64,000 nucleotides of DNA from JAENVU01 sp963765075. Lineage in GTDB: Bacteria > Actinomycetota > Acidimicrobiia > IMCC26256 > JAENVU01. Below are positions 26,045 to 35,000 of the stretch, in pieces. The translations under genes were made by a program, and so were the position numbers. The stretch covers positions 682,001 through 746,000 of the forward strand of contig CAVXVA010000001.1 in NCBI GenBank assembly GCA_963765075.1. The letters run 5' to 3'. Under the pieces are notes generated by a model. It was given only the letters and a program-made list of their open reading frames with translations. It was not told the origin of the DNA and ran no database searches. Every line of letters starts with the position of its first letter. The first letter of the stretch is position 1.

Positions 26045-26710
26045 TCAGTCCGGTTCGGGTGGAGGCAAGGTGCTGGGGCCGACGGCCGTGGCCAACCAGG
26101 CGTTCATCGCGGCGCATCTCGCCCACACCTCGGTGATCCGGGCCGCGGCCCCGGGTCCGTGCATCCATTTCGCCACCGCGAACGTCTTGCCGGCGGTCAG
26201 GCCCTTCATCCGCAGCAGGTCGATGCGCGGGTGATCACGGGGGTAGCCACGCGGCGCGGTCTTCAGTGTCTGCATCGCGCCGATCTCGAAGCGGTCGGCG
26301 CGGAGCGCGTCGACCACCGTGACGATCCGAGCACCGGTTCGCTCGTCGTCGACGGCCGCCCGCCAGCGTTCCAACTGATCCGACGCCAGGTCGTAGTAGC
26401 CACAGCCGACGAAGAGACCCTCGGCGCTCACCTGCACGTAATAGATCGCACCGTCAGGACCCTCGGTCACCGCACCGGCCGCCGTCTTGTAGGGCGTCTT
26501 GTCCTTGGAGAAGCGCACGTCGCGGTACGGGCGGAACAGACGGAGTCGTCCGTACTCGGCCTCGATCACGTCGGACAGCGCCTCGAACGGGGCGCGGACC
26601 GCGTCGTCGTAGATCGGACGGTTCGACTGCCAGAACGACTTGGTGTTGTCGATCTCGAGGCGTGCGTAGAAGTCGAAGGCGGCCTCGGGCCAGCCTCGGA
26701 ATTTCGTCAT
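26045..26710 (-). CDS. DUF2461 family protein
   Basis: A 221-residue DUF2461 protein. It has the family landmarks FDFYARLEIDNTKSFW, VRFSKDKTPYKT and the later YYVQVSAEGLFVGCGYY. The function of the family is unknown; members are cytosolic and widespread in actinobacteria. The ATG follows GGAGGA with eight-base spacing. It is the last gene of a three-gene leftward operon (PPOX, TetR, DUF2461). Confidence 0.88.
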   Translation of the reverse strand: MTKFRGWPEAAFDFYARLEIDNTKSFWQSNRPIYDDAVRAPFEALSDVIEAEYGRLRLFRPYRDVRFSKDKTPYKTAAGAVTEGPDGAIYYVQVSAEGLFVGCGYYDLASDQLERWRAAVDDERTGARIVTVVDALRADRFEIGAMQTLKTAPRGYPRDHPRIDLLRMKGLTAGKTFAVAKWMHGPGAAARITEVWARCAAMNAWLATAVGPSTLPPPEPD

Positions 26711-26729
26711 CGTGATCGTCCTCCGGCGG

Positions 26730-27341
26730 TCAACCTACGACACGACGCGTGGACCCCGCCCAGCTCTTGACCCCGGCCCGGAGCGCGGCGTCGGTGGCCC
26801 CGATGAATCGCGCGTCGGCGCGCGGGCTCCCGTCCTCCATCCACACGAGGACCGACTCGACGAGGTACACCGTCGTCGCCCGGGCCGCCCATCTCCGGTC
26901 CCGACGGGCAACGTGGGGCGCAAGCGCGCGCTCGGTGCTCGTCGCGAGCAGCAACCGGGCGCGGTCGGTCCACGACGCGAACTCCGGCTCACGCGCCGCA
27001 TGGCGCCAGAGCACCACGAACCCCGCCGGATCCCGACGCGCCGCGCCCAAGAGCGCGGTGGTCGTCGGCCCGTAGGTCCCCACCGCGTGGTCGACGTCGA
27101 GGGCGGCCGTCAGGCGATCGAGCGCACGCGCCAACACCTGCTCGTACAACTCGTGCTTCGATGCGAAGTGTCGGTAGATGATGAGGTGCGACACGCCGAC
27201 CTCCGCGGCGATGTCGGCGACCGCACTCGCCGCGTACCCACCACGCGCGAACACACGCGCCGCACCGTCGAGGATCGACGTCCGCCGTTCCGACCGGGCC
27301 AGGCGCGGCGTGGAGGTGGGCGCGCCCGACTGCGAGTTCAC
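26730..27341 (-). CDS. TetR-family transcriptional regulator
   Basis: A 203-residue TetR-type repressor. The helix-turn-helix reads AVADIAAEVGVSHLIIYRHFASKHELYEQV, preceded by RTSILDGAARVFARGGY. The C-terminal domain is diverged, as expected. The GTG at 27341 overlaps the stop of the PPOX gene in a GTGA and follows GGGGCAGGGGA, so I prefer it over a start ten codons upstream. A quasi-palindrome at 27849-27868, between this operon and the divergent luciferase-like gene, is its best candidate target. Confidence 0.87.
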   Translation of the reverse strand: MNSQSGAPTSTPRLARSERRTSILDGAARVFARGGYAASAVADIAAEVGVSHLIIYRHFASKHELYEQVLARALDRLTAALDVDHAVGTYGPTTTALLGAARRDPAGFVVLWRHAAREPEFASWTDRARLLLATSTERALAPHVARRDRRWAARATTVYLVESVLVWMEDGSPRADARFIGATDAALRAGVKSWAGSTRRVVG

Positions 27342-27802
27342 TCCCCTGCCCCCAATCGCGAGTTGTCCCACGACAGGATGCGATCGTCGGCCACGATCTC
27401 GATGGTGGTGCGCCGGGTCTCGTAGTGGGTTCGGGTCGCGTCGGGCATCTCCGCGCGCGGCGTACGGAACCCTTCGTACTTGGCGTCCAGGGCGGCCATG
27501 ACCCGCTCGAGTTGGGGGCCATCACCGAGTTCGTGTGCGTGTCCGGTCACCGCCACTCCGACCAGTTCGGACCACCGGGCGCCGGATTCGACGAGGAACG
27601 ACACCCGGGGATCGTGACGGATCCGTTGGAACTTCTTGGTGTGATCGGGCCCGGCGACGTAGATCCGACGATCCCGGGCCACGAACCACACGGGCAGAGT
27701 GATCGGCATTCCGTCCCGCCGGAGCGAGGTGAGCATCCCCGTGTGCGCCCGCTCGATCACCTGCCACGCCTCGTCGTCGTTCAGCCGAACGCTGCGGGCC
27801 AT
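27338..27802 (-). CDS. PPOX-class flavin/F420-binding protein
   Basis: A 154-residue split-barrel protein of the pyridoxamine-phosphate-oxidase superfamily. AHTGMLTSLRRDGMPITLPVWF and IYVAGPDHTKKFQRIRHDPRVSFLVE are the conserved strands lining the cofactor site. In actinobacteria this class often binds F420 or heme and reduces unknown substrates. The ATG at 27802 follows GGGAGGGG. It is the first gene of the operon with a TetR regulator and DUF2461. Confidence 0.88.
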   Translation of the reverse strand: MARSVRLNDDEAWQVIERAHTGMLTSLRRDGMPITLPVWFVARDRRIYVAGPDHTKKFQRIRHDPRVSFLVESGARWSELVGVAVTGHAHELGDGPQLERVMAALDAKYEGFRTPRAEMPDATRTHYETRRTTIEIVADDRILSWDNSRLGAGE

Positions 27803-27848
27803 CAGTCGATCCCCTCCCAACCGGACGGGCACACTGCCTCGCCCCCGG

Positions 27849-27868
27849 TGTTACATGGCGATGTTACA
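27849..27868. promoter_or_regulatory. quasi-palindromic operator between divergent genes
   Basis: TGTTACATGGCGATGTTACA pairs with its own reverse complement at 16 of 20 positions and also contains a direct repeat of TGTTACAT. It lies in the 131-base gap between the PPOX and luciferase-like genes. The TetR regulator of the adjacent operon is the obvious candidate binder. Confidence 0.45.
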
Positions 27869-27890
27869 TTCAGCCGGCCGTCGGCAGCCG

Positions 27891-27924
27891 GTGATCGACA
27901 GCGGTGATCGACAGCGGTGATCGG
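27891..27924 (+). repeat. 13-bp tandem repeat in 5' leader
   Basis: The unit GTGATCGACAGCG occurs twice in direct succession, followed by a partial third copy (GTGATCGG) that merges with the ribosome site of the next gene. Confidence 0.8.
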
Positions 27925-27933
27925 AGGACGCGA

Positions 27934-29292
27934 ATGCGATTCGGACTCTTCTACGAACACCAACTCCCACGCCCATGGGAGGACGGCGCCGATGCCCGCG
28001 CGTTCGCCGACGCCCTCGAAGAGATCGAGCTCGCCGACCGGCTGGGCTTCGACTGCATCTGGCTCGTCGAACACCACTTCCTCGAGGAGTACTCGCACTC
28101 GAGTGCGCCCGAGGTGTTTCTCGGCGCGGTGTCGCAGCGGACGCAGCGGATCCGACTCGCGCACGGCATCGTGCAGTGTCTGCCCGCGATCAATCACCCG
28201 GCCCGAATCGCGGAACGAATCTCGACGCTCGACGTGCTCTCGGGCGGTCGGGTCGAGTTCGGAACCGGCGAAGGGTCGGCGGCCACCGAGCTCGACGCGT
28301 TCGGCGTCGACCCGGCCGACAAGCGGGCAATGTGGGAAGAGGGCGTGCGGGTTGCGCTGCGGTGCATGACCGAGACGCCGTTCACCGGTCACGTCGGTGA
28401 CCACGTGCGGATGCCACCCCGCAACGTCGTCCCCAAACCGACCCAGCGCCCGCATCCCCCGGTGTGGGTGGCGTGCAGCCGCCGCGACACGATCCACCTC
28501 GCCGCCCAGCACGGCATCGGCGCGCTCGCGTTCGCGTTCTTCGACCCGGAGGAGGCACGTCATTGGGTCGACGACTACTACGAAACGTTGGCGGCCGAGG
28601 GCGTGCCGATCGGCGACGCGGTCAATGCCAACCTCGCGTGTGTCACCTCATTCTTCTGCCACGAAGACGAAGCCGAAGCCGTTCGCCGCGGTGCCGAAGG
28701 CGTGAACTTCATCGGCTACTCGCTCGGCCACTACTACGTGTTCGGCCGGCATCACCCCGGCGCCGAAGACCTCTGGTCCGACTACGTCCAGAAGCGGGCC
28801 GATCTCGGGTTCGACCCCGAGGCGGTGGCGCTCGCGGTCGGCGACCCCGAGCGGCTCGGAGCAAAGGCGGTCCAAGCGGGAACGTCCGGTCTGCGCGGGG
28901 CGATGGGCACCCCCGACCAGGTCCGGGAATATCTGCGCCGCTACGAGGCTGCCGGAGTCGACCAGGTGATCCTGTCCTGCGCGGCAGGCAACAATCGCCA
29001 CGAGGACATCATGGAGACCCTCGAACTCTTCGCACGCGAGGTGATGCCCGAGTTCGCCGAACGCGATGCCCGGCTCCAAGCGGAGAAGGCCGTTCGGCTC
29101 GCGCCGGTGATCGAGCAGGTCATGGCCCGGAAACCGGCGCACGATCATCCCCCACTCGACCCCGAGTACGAGATCCCCGCCTACCCGCGTCTCGATGCCG
29201 ACAAGGAAGCGAGCGGCAAGTTCCACCGTTGGCTCGACGAGTACGAAGCGCGTCTCGCCGCCGGCGAAGACGTGAGCAAACGGCTCGCCTAA
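27934..29292 (+). CDS. luciferase-like (LLM) flavin-dependent monooxygenase
   Basis: A 452-residue protein of the bacterial luciferase-like superfamily. It starts MRFGLFYEHQLPRPW and has GFDCIWLVEHHFLEEYS, HPARIAERISTLDVLSGGRVEFGTGEG and the C-terminal TPDQVREYLRRYEAAGVDQV, all standard LLM segments. It is about 100 residues longer than many members because of a charged tail (EKAVRLAPVIEQVM...). The cofactor is FMN or F420. The ATG at 27934 follows GGAGGA. Divergent from the PPOX/TetR operon and probably co-controlled with it; its 3' end overlaps the following crotonase gene by 4 bases. Confidence 0.9.
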   Translation: MRFGLFYEHQLPRPWEDGADARAFADALEEIELADRLGFDCIWLVEHHFLEEYSHSSAPEVFLGAVSQRTQRIRLAHGIVQCLPAINHPARIAERISTLDVLSGGRVEFGTGEGSAATELDAFGVDPADKRAMWEEGVRVALRCMTETPFTGHVGDHVRMPPRNVVPKPTQRPHPPVWVACSRRDTIHLAAQHGIGALAFAFFDPEEARHWVDDYYETLAAEGVPIGDAVNANLACVTSFFCHEDEAEAVRRGAEGVNFIGYSLGHYYVFGRHHPGAEDLWSDYVQKRADLGFDPEAVALAVGDPERLGAKAVQAGTSGLRGAMGTPDQVREYLRRYEAAGVDQVILSCAAGNNRHEDIMETLELFAREVMPEFAERDARLQAEKAVRLAPVIEQVMARKPAHDHPPLDPEYEIPAYPRLDADKEASGKFHRWLDEYEARLAAGEDVSKRLA

Positions 29293-29993
29293 ACCGCTCG
29301 GGGTGGTTGGCCCCACCGCGGCGCCCGCTTCTCGGCGAACGCACGGACCCCTTCGGCGTAATCGGGCTGGGTCATCATCACGTTCAAGCGCCGCTGGGCC
29401 TCGTCGACCACACGATTCGCCAGCCCCAGATCACCGGCTTCTCGGCCGAGGAACACCCGACTCGACAACAACAGATCGTTGGCGTGGGTGAGCCCGATGA
29501 GCCGCGGCAGGAGCCACGACAACCCGAACTCGGCGGGCAGATTCAGACACTCGTGCGCGGTCGTGAGCTTCGCATCGGCCGCGACGAACCGCAGGTCGCA
29601 CCAACACGCGAGCGCGAAGCCGACGCCCGCGGCCGGACCATTGACCGCGGCGATCGTCACCGTCTCCATCCCGAGCAGCCACGCGAAGTCGGCTTGGAAC
29701 GCGGCGCCCGAGGCCGCGGCCGGTTGCGCCAGGTCGTCCGGAGTCCCGGGGTCGTACCCTCCCCGTTCCGCGTGACCTTCGAGTGCGGCGGTGTCGGCGC
29801 CGGCGCAGAACCCGCGGCCCGCGCCCGTGACCACGACCACACGAACGCGGTCGTCGCGCTCCGCCTGATCCATGACCCCGCGAAACTCGGTGTGCATCCA
29901 GCCCGTCCAGGCGTTGAGGCGCTGCGGTCGGTTGAGGGTGAGGAGGGCGATCCCCACACCGGCCGGTTCGTACGTGATCGTCTTGAGTTCCAC
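29289..29993 (-). CDS. enoyl-CoA hydratase/isomerase family protein
   Basis: A 234-residue crotonase: LTLNRPQRLNAWT, oxyanion segments GRGFCAGADTAAL and AAVNGPAAGVGFALAC, and LNLPAEFGLSWLLPRLIG for the active-site helix. The catalytic Glu is plausibly in PAEFG. The GTG at 29993 is chosen; a longer in-frame reading upstream is the MFS gene in the wrong frame. It follows the MFS exporter gene by 8 bases and converges on the luciferase-like gene. Confidence 0.88.
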   Translation of the reverse strand: MELKTITYEPAGVGIALLTLNRPQRLNAWTGWMHTEFRGVMDQAERDDRVRVVVVTGAGRGFCAGADTAALEGHAERGGYDPGTPDDLAQPAAASGAAFQADFAWLLGMETVTIAAVNGPAAGVGFALACWCDLRFVAADAKLTTAHECLNLPAEFGLSWLLPRLIGLTHANDLLLSSRVFLGREAGDLGLANRVVDEAQRRLNVMMTQPDYAEGVRAFAEKRAPRWGQPPRAV

Positions 29994-30001
29994 GGCCAGC
30001 T

Positions 30002-31627
30002 TCAGCGGCCACTCGGGAGCAGGTCGTCGTACGACGATCCTGCCACCTCGGCCGCCTCGACCTCCGTGAGGTCGAAGACCTCCTGCTCGCCCGTCGACCG
30101 AGACGAGTCGTGCCCACGGGGCAGCACCCTGAATGCGACGACACTCGCCACGAGCGTGACCGCGGCGGCGAGCAGCGCGCCGGCCGCGAAGCCGTCGAAG
30201 AACCCGCCGACCGCCACGTCGAGCAACCCCTTCCCCCCGGCGACACTGCGGGCAACTTCCTGCGCCGCGCCCAACGAATCTCGCGCCACGGCCCGCGCCG
30301 CGGCGGGTACCCCCGGCGTAGCTCCGGACTCGTCGATCGCGGCGACGTACAGCGAGGCGAACACACTGCCGAGCACGGCGACGCCGAGCGTCCCGCCGAT
30401 CTCGCGGGTCGCGTCGTTCACCGCGGAGCCGATCCCGGCTTGTTCCGGCGGCACGACATCCATGATCGCTTCGGTGGCCGGTGCAGAAGTGAGCCCGATC
30501 CCGATGCCGGCCACGACCATCTGGAGCGCGAGCACGGGGTATGAGGTCCCGGCCGTGTCGGCGGAGAACCAGAGAAAGCCGAGGCTCATCGTCGCGAGCC
30601 CGGACCCGACTACGAGCCGGCTCCCGTATCGCACGGCAAGTTGCGTGCCGATCAATGCCGTGATGCCCACGGACACCGCGACCGGCAACATTCGCACCCC
30701 GGTGCTCAACGCGCTGTAGCCCTTCGCGAACTGGAAGTACTGCGTCACCAGGAAGAGAAAGCCGAACAACGCGAAGAACGCCACCGCGACCGACCCGCTC
30801 GCGGCGGAGAACCGTGGGTTGAGGAACAGCGAGACGTCGAGCATGGGGGTCGTCGCTCGCCGTTCGACCAGCACGAAGACGCTCAGCACGACCAACGCGG
30901 CCGCGAACCCGCCCAGGGTCCGGGCCGTGACCCAGCCGACGCCGGGCGCCTCGATGATCGTGTACACCAGCAACCCGAGACCGAGGATCGAGAGGAGCAG
31001 ACCGGGAAAATCGAGTGGAGGCACCGACGGGTCTCGCGACGTCGGCACGATGAGCGCGACGAGCACGATCGCCACCGCGGCGACCGGCACCATCGCCACG
31101 AAGATGCTTCCCCACCAGTACGAATTCAACAGCACGCCACCGGTGATCGGTCCGAGTGCGACGGCCAGGCCCGCGGTCGCGCCCCAAGCGCCGATGGCGG
31201 TGGCCCGCTCGGTACGGTCCGGGAACACGTTGGTGATGATCGAGAGCGTCGCCGGGAAGACCATCGCGGCTCCGATGCCCATCACGACCCTCGCGGCGGT
31301 GAGCTGGGCCGTGTCGGTGGCCAGCGCACCGGCGCCACTCGCCAACCCGAAGACGGCCAAGCCGAGGAGCAGCGAGCCTTTGCGACCGAACCGATCGCTG
31401 AGGCTGCCCGCCGCCAGGACCAACGCGCCGAAGACCAGGTTGTACGAATCGACGATCCACAACAGTTCCCGGGTCGACGCGCCGAGCTCGCGCACCAGGC
31501 TCGGCAAGGCCACGTTGACGATCGAGGTATCCACCATCGTGGTGAACACCGCGATGCACAACACGCCGAGCACCCACCAGCGGCGAGCGTGGACCTCAGC
31601 GTTCACTGGAACCACGGTCTGCGCCAT
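30002..31627 (-). CDS. MFS drug exporter (DHA2 / EmrB-QacA type)
   Basis: A 541-residue, 14-helix major facilitator. Motif A is GSLSDRFGRKGSLL, motif C ALGPITGGVLLNSYWW, and the N-terminal helix carries D-T-S-I-V-N-V-A-L-P, the classic DHA2 signature. It exports cationic or amphipathic compounds with proton antiport. The C-terminal cytoplasmic tail is acidic. It is cotranscribed with a crotonase gene 8 bases downstream. Confidence 0.92.
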   Translation of the reverse strand: MAQTVVPVNAEVHARRWWVLGVLCIAVFTTMVDTSIVNVALPSLVRELGASTRELLWIVDSYNLVFGALVLAAGSLSDRFGRKGSLLLGLAVFGLASGAGALATDTAQLTAARVVMGIGAAMVFPATLSIITNVFPDRTERATAIGAWGATAGLAVALGPITGGVLLNSYWWGSIFVAMVPVAAVAIVLVALIVPTSRDPSVPPLDFPGLLLSILGLGLLVYTIIEAPGVGWVTARTLGGFAAALVVLSVFVLVERRATTPMLDVSLFLNPRFSAASGSVAVAFFALFGFLFLVTQYFQFAKGYSALSTGVRMLPVAVSVGITALIGTQLAVRYGSRLVVGSGLATMSLGFLWFSADTAGTSYPVLALQMVVAGIGIGLTSAPATEAIMDVVPPEQAGIGSAVNDATREIGGTLGVAVLGSVFASLYVAAIDESGATPGVPAAARAVARDSLGAAQEVARSVAGGKGLLDVAVGGFFDGFAAGALLAAAVTLVASVVAFRVLPRGHDSSRSTGEQEVFDLTEVEAAEVAGSSYDDLLPSGR

Positions 31628-31695
31628 CGAGACAACCTAGAGCGACCCAGCTCGCACTCGCATGAGCAGATCGCATCAGCACACGCGATCGGGGG

Positions 31696-33048
31696 CTAGT
31701 CGACGCCGTACAGCTCTGACCAGCCCGAAGAGAGGACGACCCGACCGAACGCCACCGCCGATGGACTCCCCGGCATCTGGCCGCGTTCGATGATGGTCGG
31801 GCACTCATGCGTCGCCGGATCGCATCCCGCGCCGTCGAGCCGGAACGCGACCAGCGTCTGCGGCGGTCCTCCACTCGCCGGCAAGCCCGCAAGCCCGATG
31901 CCGCCGGCCCCGATCGCGGCCCCCAACGTGGTCTGGGTCCGGATGTGCCAGAGGGGTGGACAACGCCGAGCGAGGCCGGTGCCACTGCATCCTTGGTTGC
32001 CACGGGCATCGAACGCGCGGAACTCTCCGGACGTTGCGAGCGCCACGAAAATCACCACGAGATCATCGGTGACGAACTGCACCGATACCGGCGACTGCAC
32101 GCCATTGTCGGTCGACCAGAGCGGCTCGCAGATCGCGGGCACTTCGGCGCATCCCTCGAACCCTGCGGCATCGAAGACCCCCAACTCGGCCCCGAATCGC
32201 GCGTGCAACCGACCGTTGGCCACGATGAGTCGAGAAGTATCGGTTCCCGGAAACGTCGCCAACCGCAAGCAGGTACCGCCGGAACAGCCGGCAACTCCCG
32301 CGGCATCGAACATGGCAGCGCCGAGATCCGTCCCCACGTACAAGCGGCCGCCGGCAACGATGGGATTCCCCGGCCAGCCCTGAGTGTGAACCGTCATGAA
32401 CGGCGCACACGCACCCGGGGCACGACAACCGACCAGTTCCGATGCGTGAACACCGAGCGTCAGCGCGGCTCCGGCTGACATGCCGGTCCAGTAGACGTTG
32501 CCATCACTCACGGCAAGCGCACCGACAGACATATTGGGATCAGTCGAGAGGGTCAGGATGCCCAGCGGCAGACACACCCGCGGTGTCCCGTCCGCGCACG
32601 CGTCGATGCCGTTCCGGTCGTAGGCGAAGAGTTGGGTCGTGCCGTTCGCCGTCGCCGAGACGAATACCATCCCGCCGTCGACCACCGGACCCGACGGCGC
32701 CACTGGCCCACGGGGTGGCACCGGACCCGCGACGACCGGCGCGATCCAGACTGGCTCACACTGCTTCGGCGTCCCGGCGCACCGGTCAGTGCCGTTCGCC
32801 GAATACGCATGGATCTCTCCGAGCCCGGTGGGGCCAGCCCCGGTGGCGTAGGCGAAATCCTGATCGAGCGCATTCAAGAACACGCGATCGGATGGAGACC
32901 AGAGCGCATGCAACGACGAGACGGTCTCTGCGGTGATGCCCGCCGAACGGTTCCAGCCCGCCCGCCCGGCGTTGCCATAGGACTGGCCCCACGTGCAGCC
33001 GCCGACCGCAACCAACAACGCGAGCATCACTCCAACGTGCCGGCGCAT
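31696..33048 (-). CDS. PQQ-like beta-propeller lipoprotein with seven Cys-pair repeats
   Basis: A 450-residue lipoprotein (lipobox VGGC). The mature part contains seven copies of a loop of the form y-(D/A)-x-x-G-x-x-x-C-x(3-9)-C-x-P-L-W, for example GTDRCAGTPKQCEPVW, GFEGCAEVPAICEPLW and GNQGCSGTGLARRCPPLW. Between them are propeller strands such as VSDGNVYWTG and VVAGGRLYVGTD. This indicates a seven-bladed propeller with one disulfide loop per blade. No PQQ-binding catalytic residues are evident, so a scaffold or binding role is likelier than dehydrogenase activity. ATG at 33048 is preceded by GGGAAGGCGG. Confidence 0.8.
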   Translation of the reverse strand: MRRHVGVMLALLVAVGGCTWGQSYGNAGRAGWNRSAGITAETVSSLHALWSPSDRVFLNALDQDFAYATGAGPTGLGEIHAYSANGTDRCAGTPKQCEPVWIAPVVAGPVPPRGPVAPSGPVVDGGMVFVSATANGTTQLFAYDRNGIDACADGTPRVCLPLGILTLSTDPNMSVGALAVSDGNVYWTGMSAGAALTLGVHASELVGCRAPGACAPFMTVHTQGWPGNPIVAGGRLYVGTDLGAAMFDAAGVAGCSGGTCLRLATFPGTDTSRLIVANGRLHARFGAELGVFDAAGFEGCAEVPAICEPLWSTDNGVQSPVSVQFVTDDLVVIFVALATSGEFRAFDARGNQGCSGTGLARRCPPLWHIRTQTTLGAAIGAGGIGLAGLPASGGPPQTLVAFRLDGAGCDPATHECPTIIERGQMPGSPSAVAFGRVVLSSGWSELYGVD

Positions 33049-33096
33049 TCGCACCGCCTTCCCATGTCTGCTCGACCGTGCCACATGAACCCTTGA

Positions 33097-34491
33097 CTAT
33101 TCCATGTTCTTGATGTCCTGACCGACGTCCTTCAGGGTCGTGACGTCGGCAGGGTCCTTCGGCCGCGCGATCGTGTTCTTCGGATTGCAGTTGTAGATCC
33201 CCTGATTCGGGTTGGTGTCGGTGACGAGGACGAACCCGTCGGGCGTCGCCCGCAGGACCGCGTAACACTCAGTGCCGAGATTGGCTCCCGGTGAGGTTTC
33301 CGCGTGCAGGCCGCCGCCGGTCCATGACGTGACCTGCTTCGCCGCGTCGTAGGCGCAGGTTCGGGTCAGGTCGTTGCCACAACTCGACGCGGCCTGCGCG
33401 AACAGCAACCACGCCGACCACGCCTGGAGGCCGAGGTAGGTGCGCTTCTTGCCGTCCGGCTTGTAGTCCTCGAACGCCTGGAGGTACTGGCCCGTCGCAT
33501 TCGTCGGCTTCGCGAGCTCGAACGGAAAGAACGCACTGTTCACGTAGAGATTGCCGTCGGCCAGCGCGGGCCCGCTGAGTTGGATCACCTTCTGGTCGTA
33601 GTGGTTGGCATCGGCGCGGATGAAGTCGAGCTTGTAGTTGATGTCACGCAACGCACCGAGCAGCGCGGCGAGGCCCTCCGGCTCACCGACCCAGATGAGT
33701 CCCTTCGTGTCACTGTCTTTGAGCTTCTGGGCGTACGGAGTCCAGTCGGCCAGACCCACAACCGGGTACACGTCGTTGTAGACGATCTTCCAGCCGAGCG
33801 ACTTTGCCGCCGCCGCATTGTCGTCGGCCACGACCTTGGTGGTCTCGATGTCGCCCGTGAGCACCCCCACGTGATCGGTGGCGCCCGGGAAGGTGCGCCC
33901 GAGGTACCGGAGCATGCCGATCGCGAGTCCCGTCAAGGGATTCGGGAGCGGCTGGACGACGAGGTCCGCGCCGCGTGCCGCCTTGCTGACGACGAATCCG
34001 GCAATGTCGGGAAGCAGACACTTCAACCGCGTCTCCACACCGTCTTGGTCGAAGGTGGCACCGCCACCGACGATCATGAAATCCTCGGCACACGCATCGG
34101 TCATCCGCGCCGTGACGTTGGTGAGCGCCGCATCACGTTGGTCGATCACGATTCCGCGGCCGTTGATGCCACCGCGGTCGTTGCACCATTTCGCGAACAC
34201 TTCCGCCGTATCGAAGAACTCCTGATTGAGCCCTTGCCGGCCGACGAACCCGGCGTCGGAGAACGTGCCGATCCGAATCTCGGTCGGTGTGACACCCTGG
34301 GTCGGCGACCCGGAGGGTTTCCCCTTCTGGCACACGTCGGGCAGCGAGCCGAAGTCGGCCGACTTCGCCGCCGGGGCACCTCCACCCGTGGTGGAGGTGG
34401 TGTCGCCCCCACCCTCGGACGAATCACTCCGGCCGCACGCCGCGGCGAGAAGACCGAGGCAGACGGCGATGACGATCAACGGACGCTTCAT
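33097..34491 (-). CDS. LivK-like ABC substrate-binding lipoprotein
   Basis: A 464-residue type I periplasmic-binding-like lipoprotein. Lipobox LAAAC is followed by a Ser/Thr/Gly linker; the domain starts at TEIRIGTFSDAGFVGRQG. It differs from the binding protein at 13039-14418 and has no transport genes beside it, so it may serve a distant permease or act as a sensor. The ATG at 34491 is preceded by AAGGGGG; an in-frame GTG lies five codons earlier. The propeller lipoprotein gene follows 48 bases downstream in the same direction. Confidence 0.88.
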   Translation of the reverse strand: MKRPLIVIAVCLGLLAAACGRSDSSEGGGDTTSTTGGGAPAAKSADFGSLPDVCQKGKPSGSPTQGVTPTEIRIGTFSDAGFVGRQGLNQEFFDTAEVFAKWCNDRGGINGRGIVIDQRDAALTNVTARMTDACAEDFMIVGGGATFDQDGVETRLKCLLPDIAGFVVSKAARGADLVVQPLPNPLTGLAIGMLRYLGRTFPGATDHVGVLTGDIETTKVVADDNAAAAKSLGWKIVYNDVYPVVGLADWTPYAQKLKDSDTKGLIWVGEPEGLAALLGALRDINYKLDFIRADANHYDQKVIQLSGPALADGNLYVNSAFFPFELAKPTNATGQYLQAFEDYKPDGKKRTYLGLQAWSAWLLFAQAASSCGNDLTRTCAYDAAKQVTSWTGGGLHAETSPGANLGTECYAVLRATPDGFVLVTDTNPNQGIYNCNPKNTIARPKDPADVTTLKDVGQDIKNME

Positions 34492-34633
34492 GCGGGCCCC
34501 CTTCACGGCGGACCATCATGCAGTTCCGTTGGCCCGGACGGCCTTGTCTACTCCCCTGCGGCGAGGCCTGCTCGGAACCACGCTGCGATCGAACCCGCGA
34601 TCATCGGGAGCTTGATGCCAAACCCGCGGGCAT

Positions 34634-34789
34634 TCACGCAGCCTGACGTTGCTCGACGGTCGTTTCGGACGCGGACGCACCGGTCCCGCCGGCGTCATCG
34701 GCCAGGCCGCTCCACGCGTGGCGGTCCGAGAGGGCCAAGGCGCACCACGCGAGTGCATAGGCGGCCAAAACAATGAGGACGATGAACAC
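34634..34789 (-). CDS. small single-span membrane protein (51 aa)
   Basis: A short frame from GTG at 34789 to TGA at 34634. It reads VFIVLIVLAAYALAWCALAL, a clean transmembrane segment, then a polar Ser/Thr/Glu tail ending EQRQAA. A GGGAG ribosome site lies about six bases before the GTG. No family is recognised. The hydrophobic periodicity and ribosome site argue for a real gene in an otherwise empty 500-base interval. Confidence 0.5.
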   Translation of the reverse strand: MFIVLIVLAAYALAWCALALSDRHAWSGLADDAGGTGASASETTVEQRQAA

Positions 34790-35000
34790 AGGGTCTCCCT
34801 ACGATCGCCGGTTGGGAATGGGCTGTCCGCTCGATCGACACTCCGATGCGCCGCCCACTTAGTGGTATCGGCGCGGTGACCGAGGGACTGAACCCGTCAG
34901 GCGTGCTTGTTACCCTAGGTGCCCCGGCCGACGATTGCCGACCACCCGGCCTGACCTGCGCAAACGCGCCCCCGCACGCGCAACCGGCGGCGGGCGAACC

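Noticed and set aside
29289..31577. A 762-residue protein ending in a crotonase
   Set aside because: Its first two thirds are the MFS gene in a non-coding frame with Arg-rich composition.
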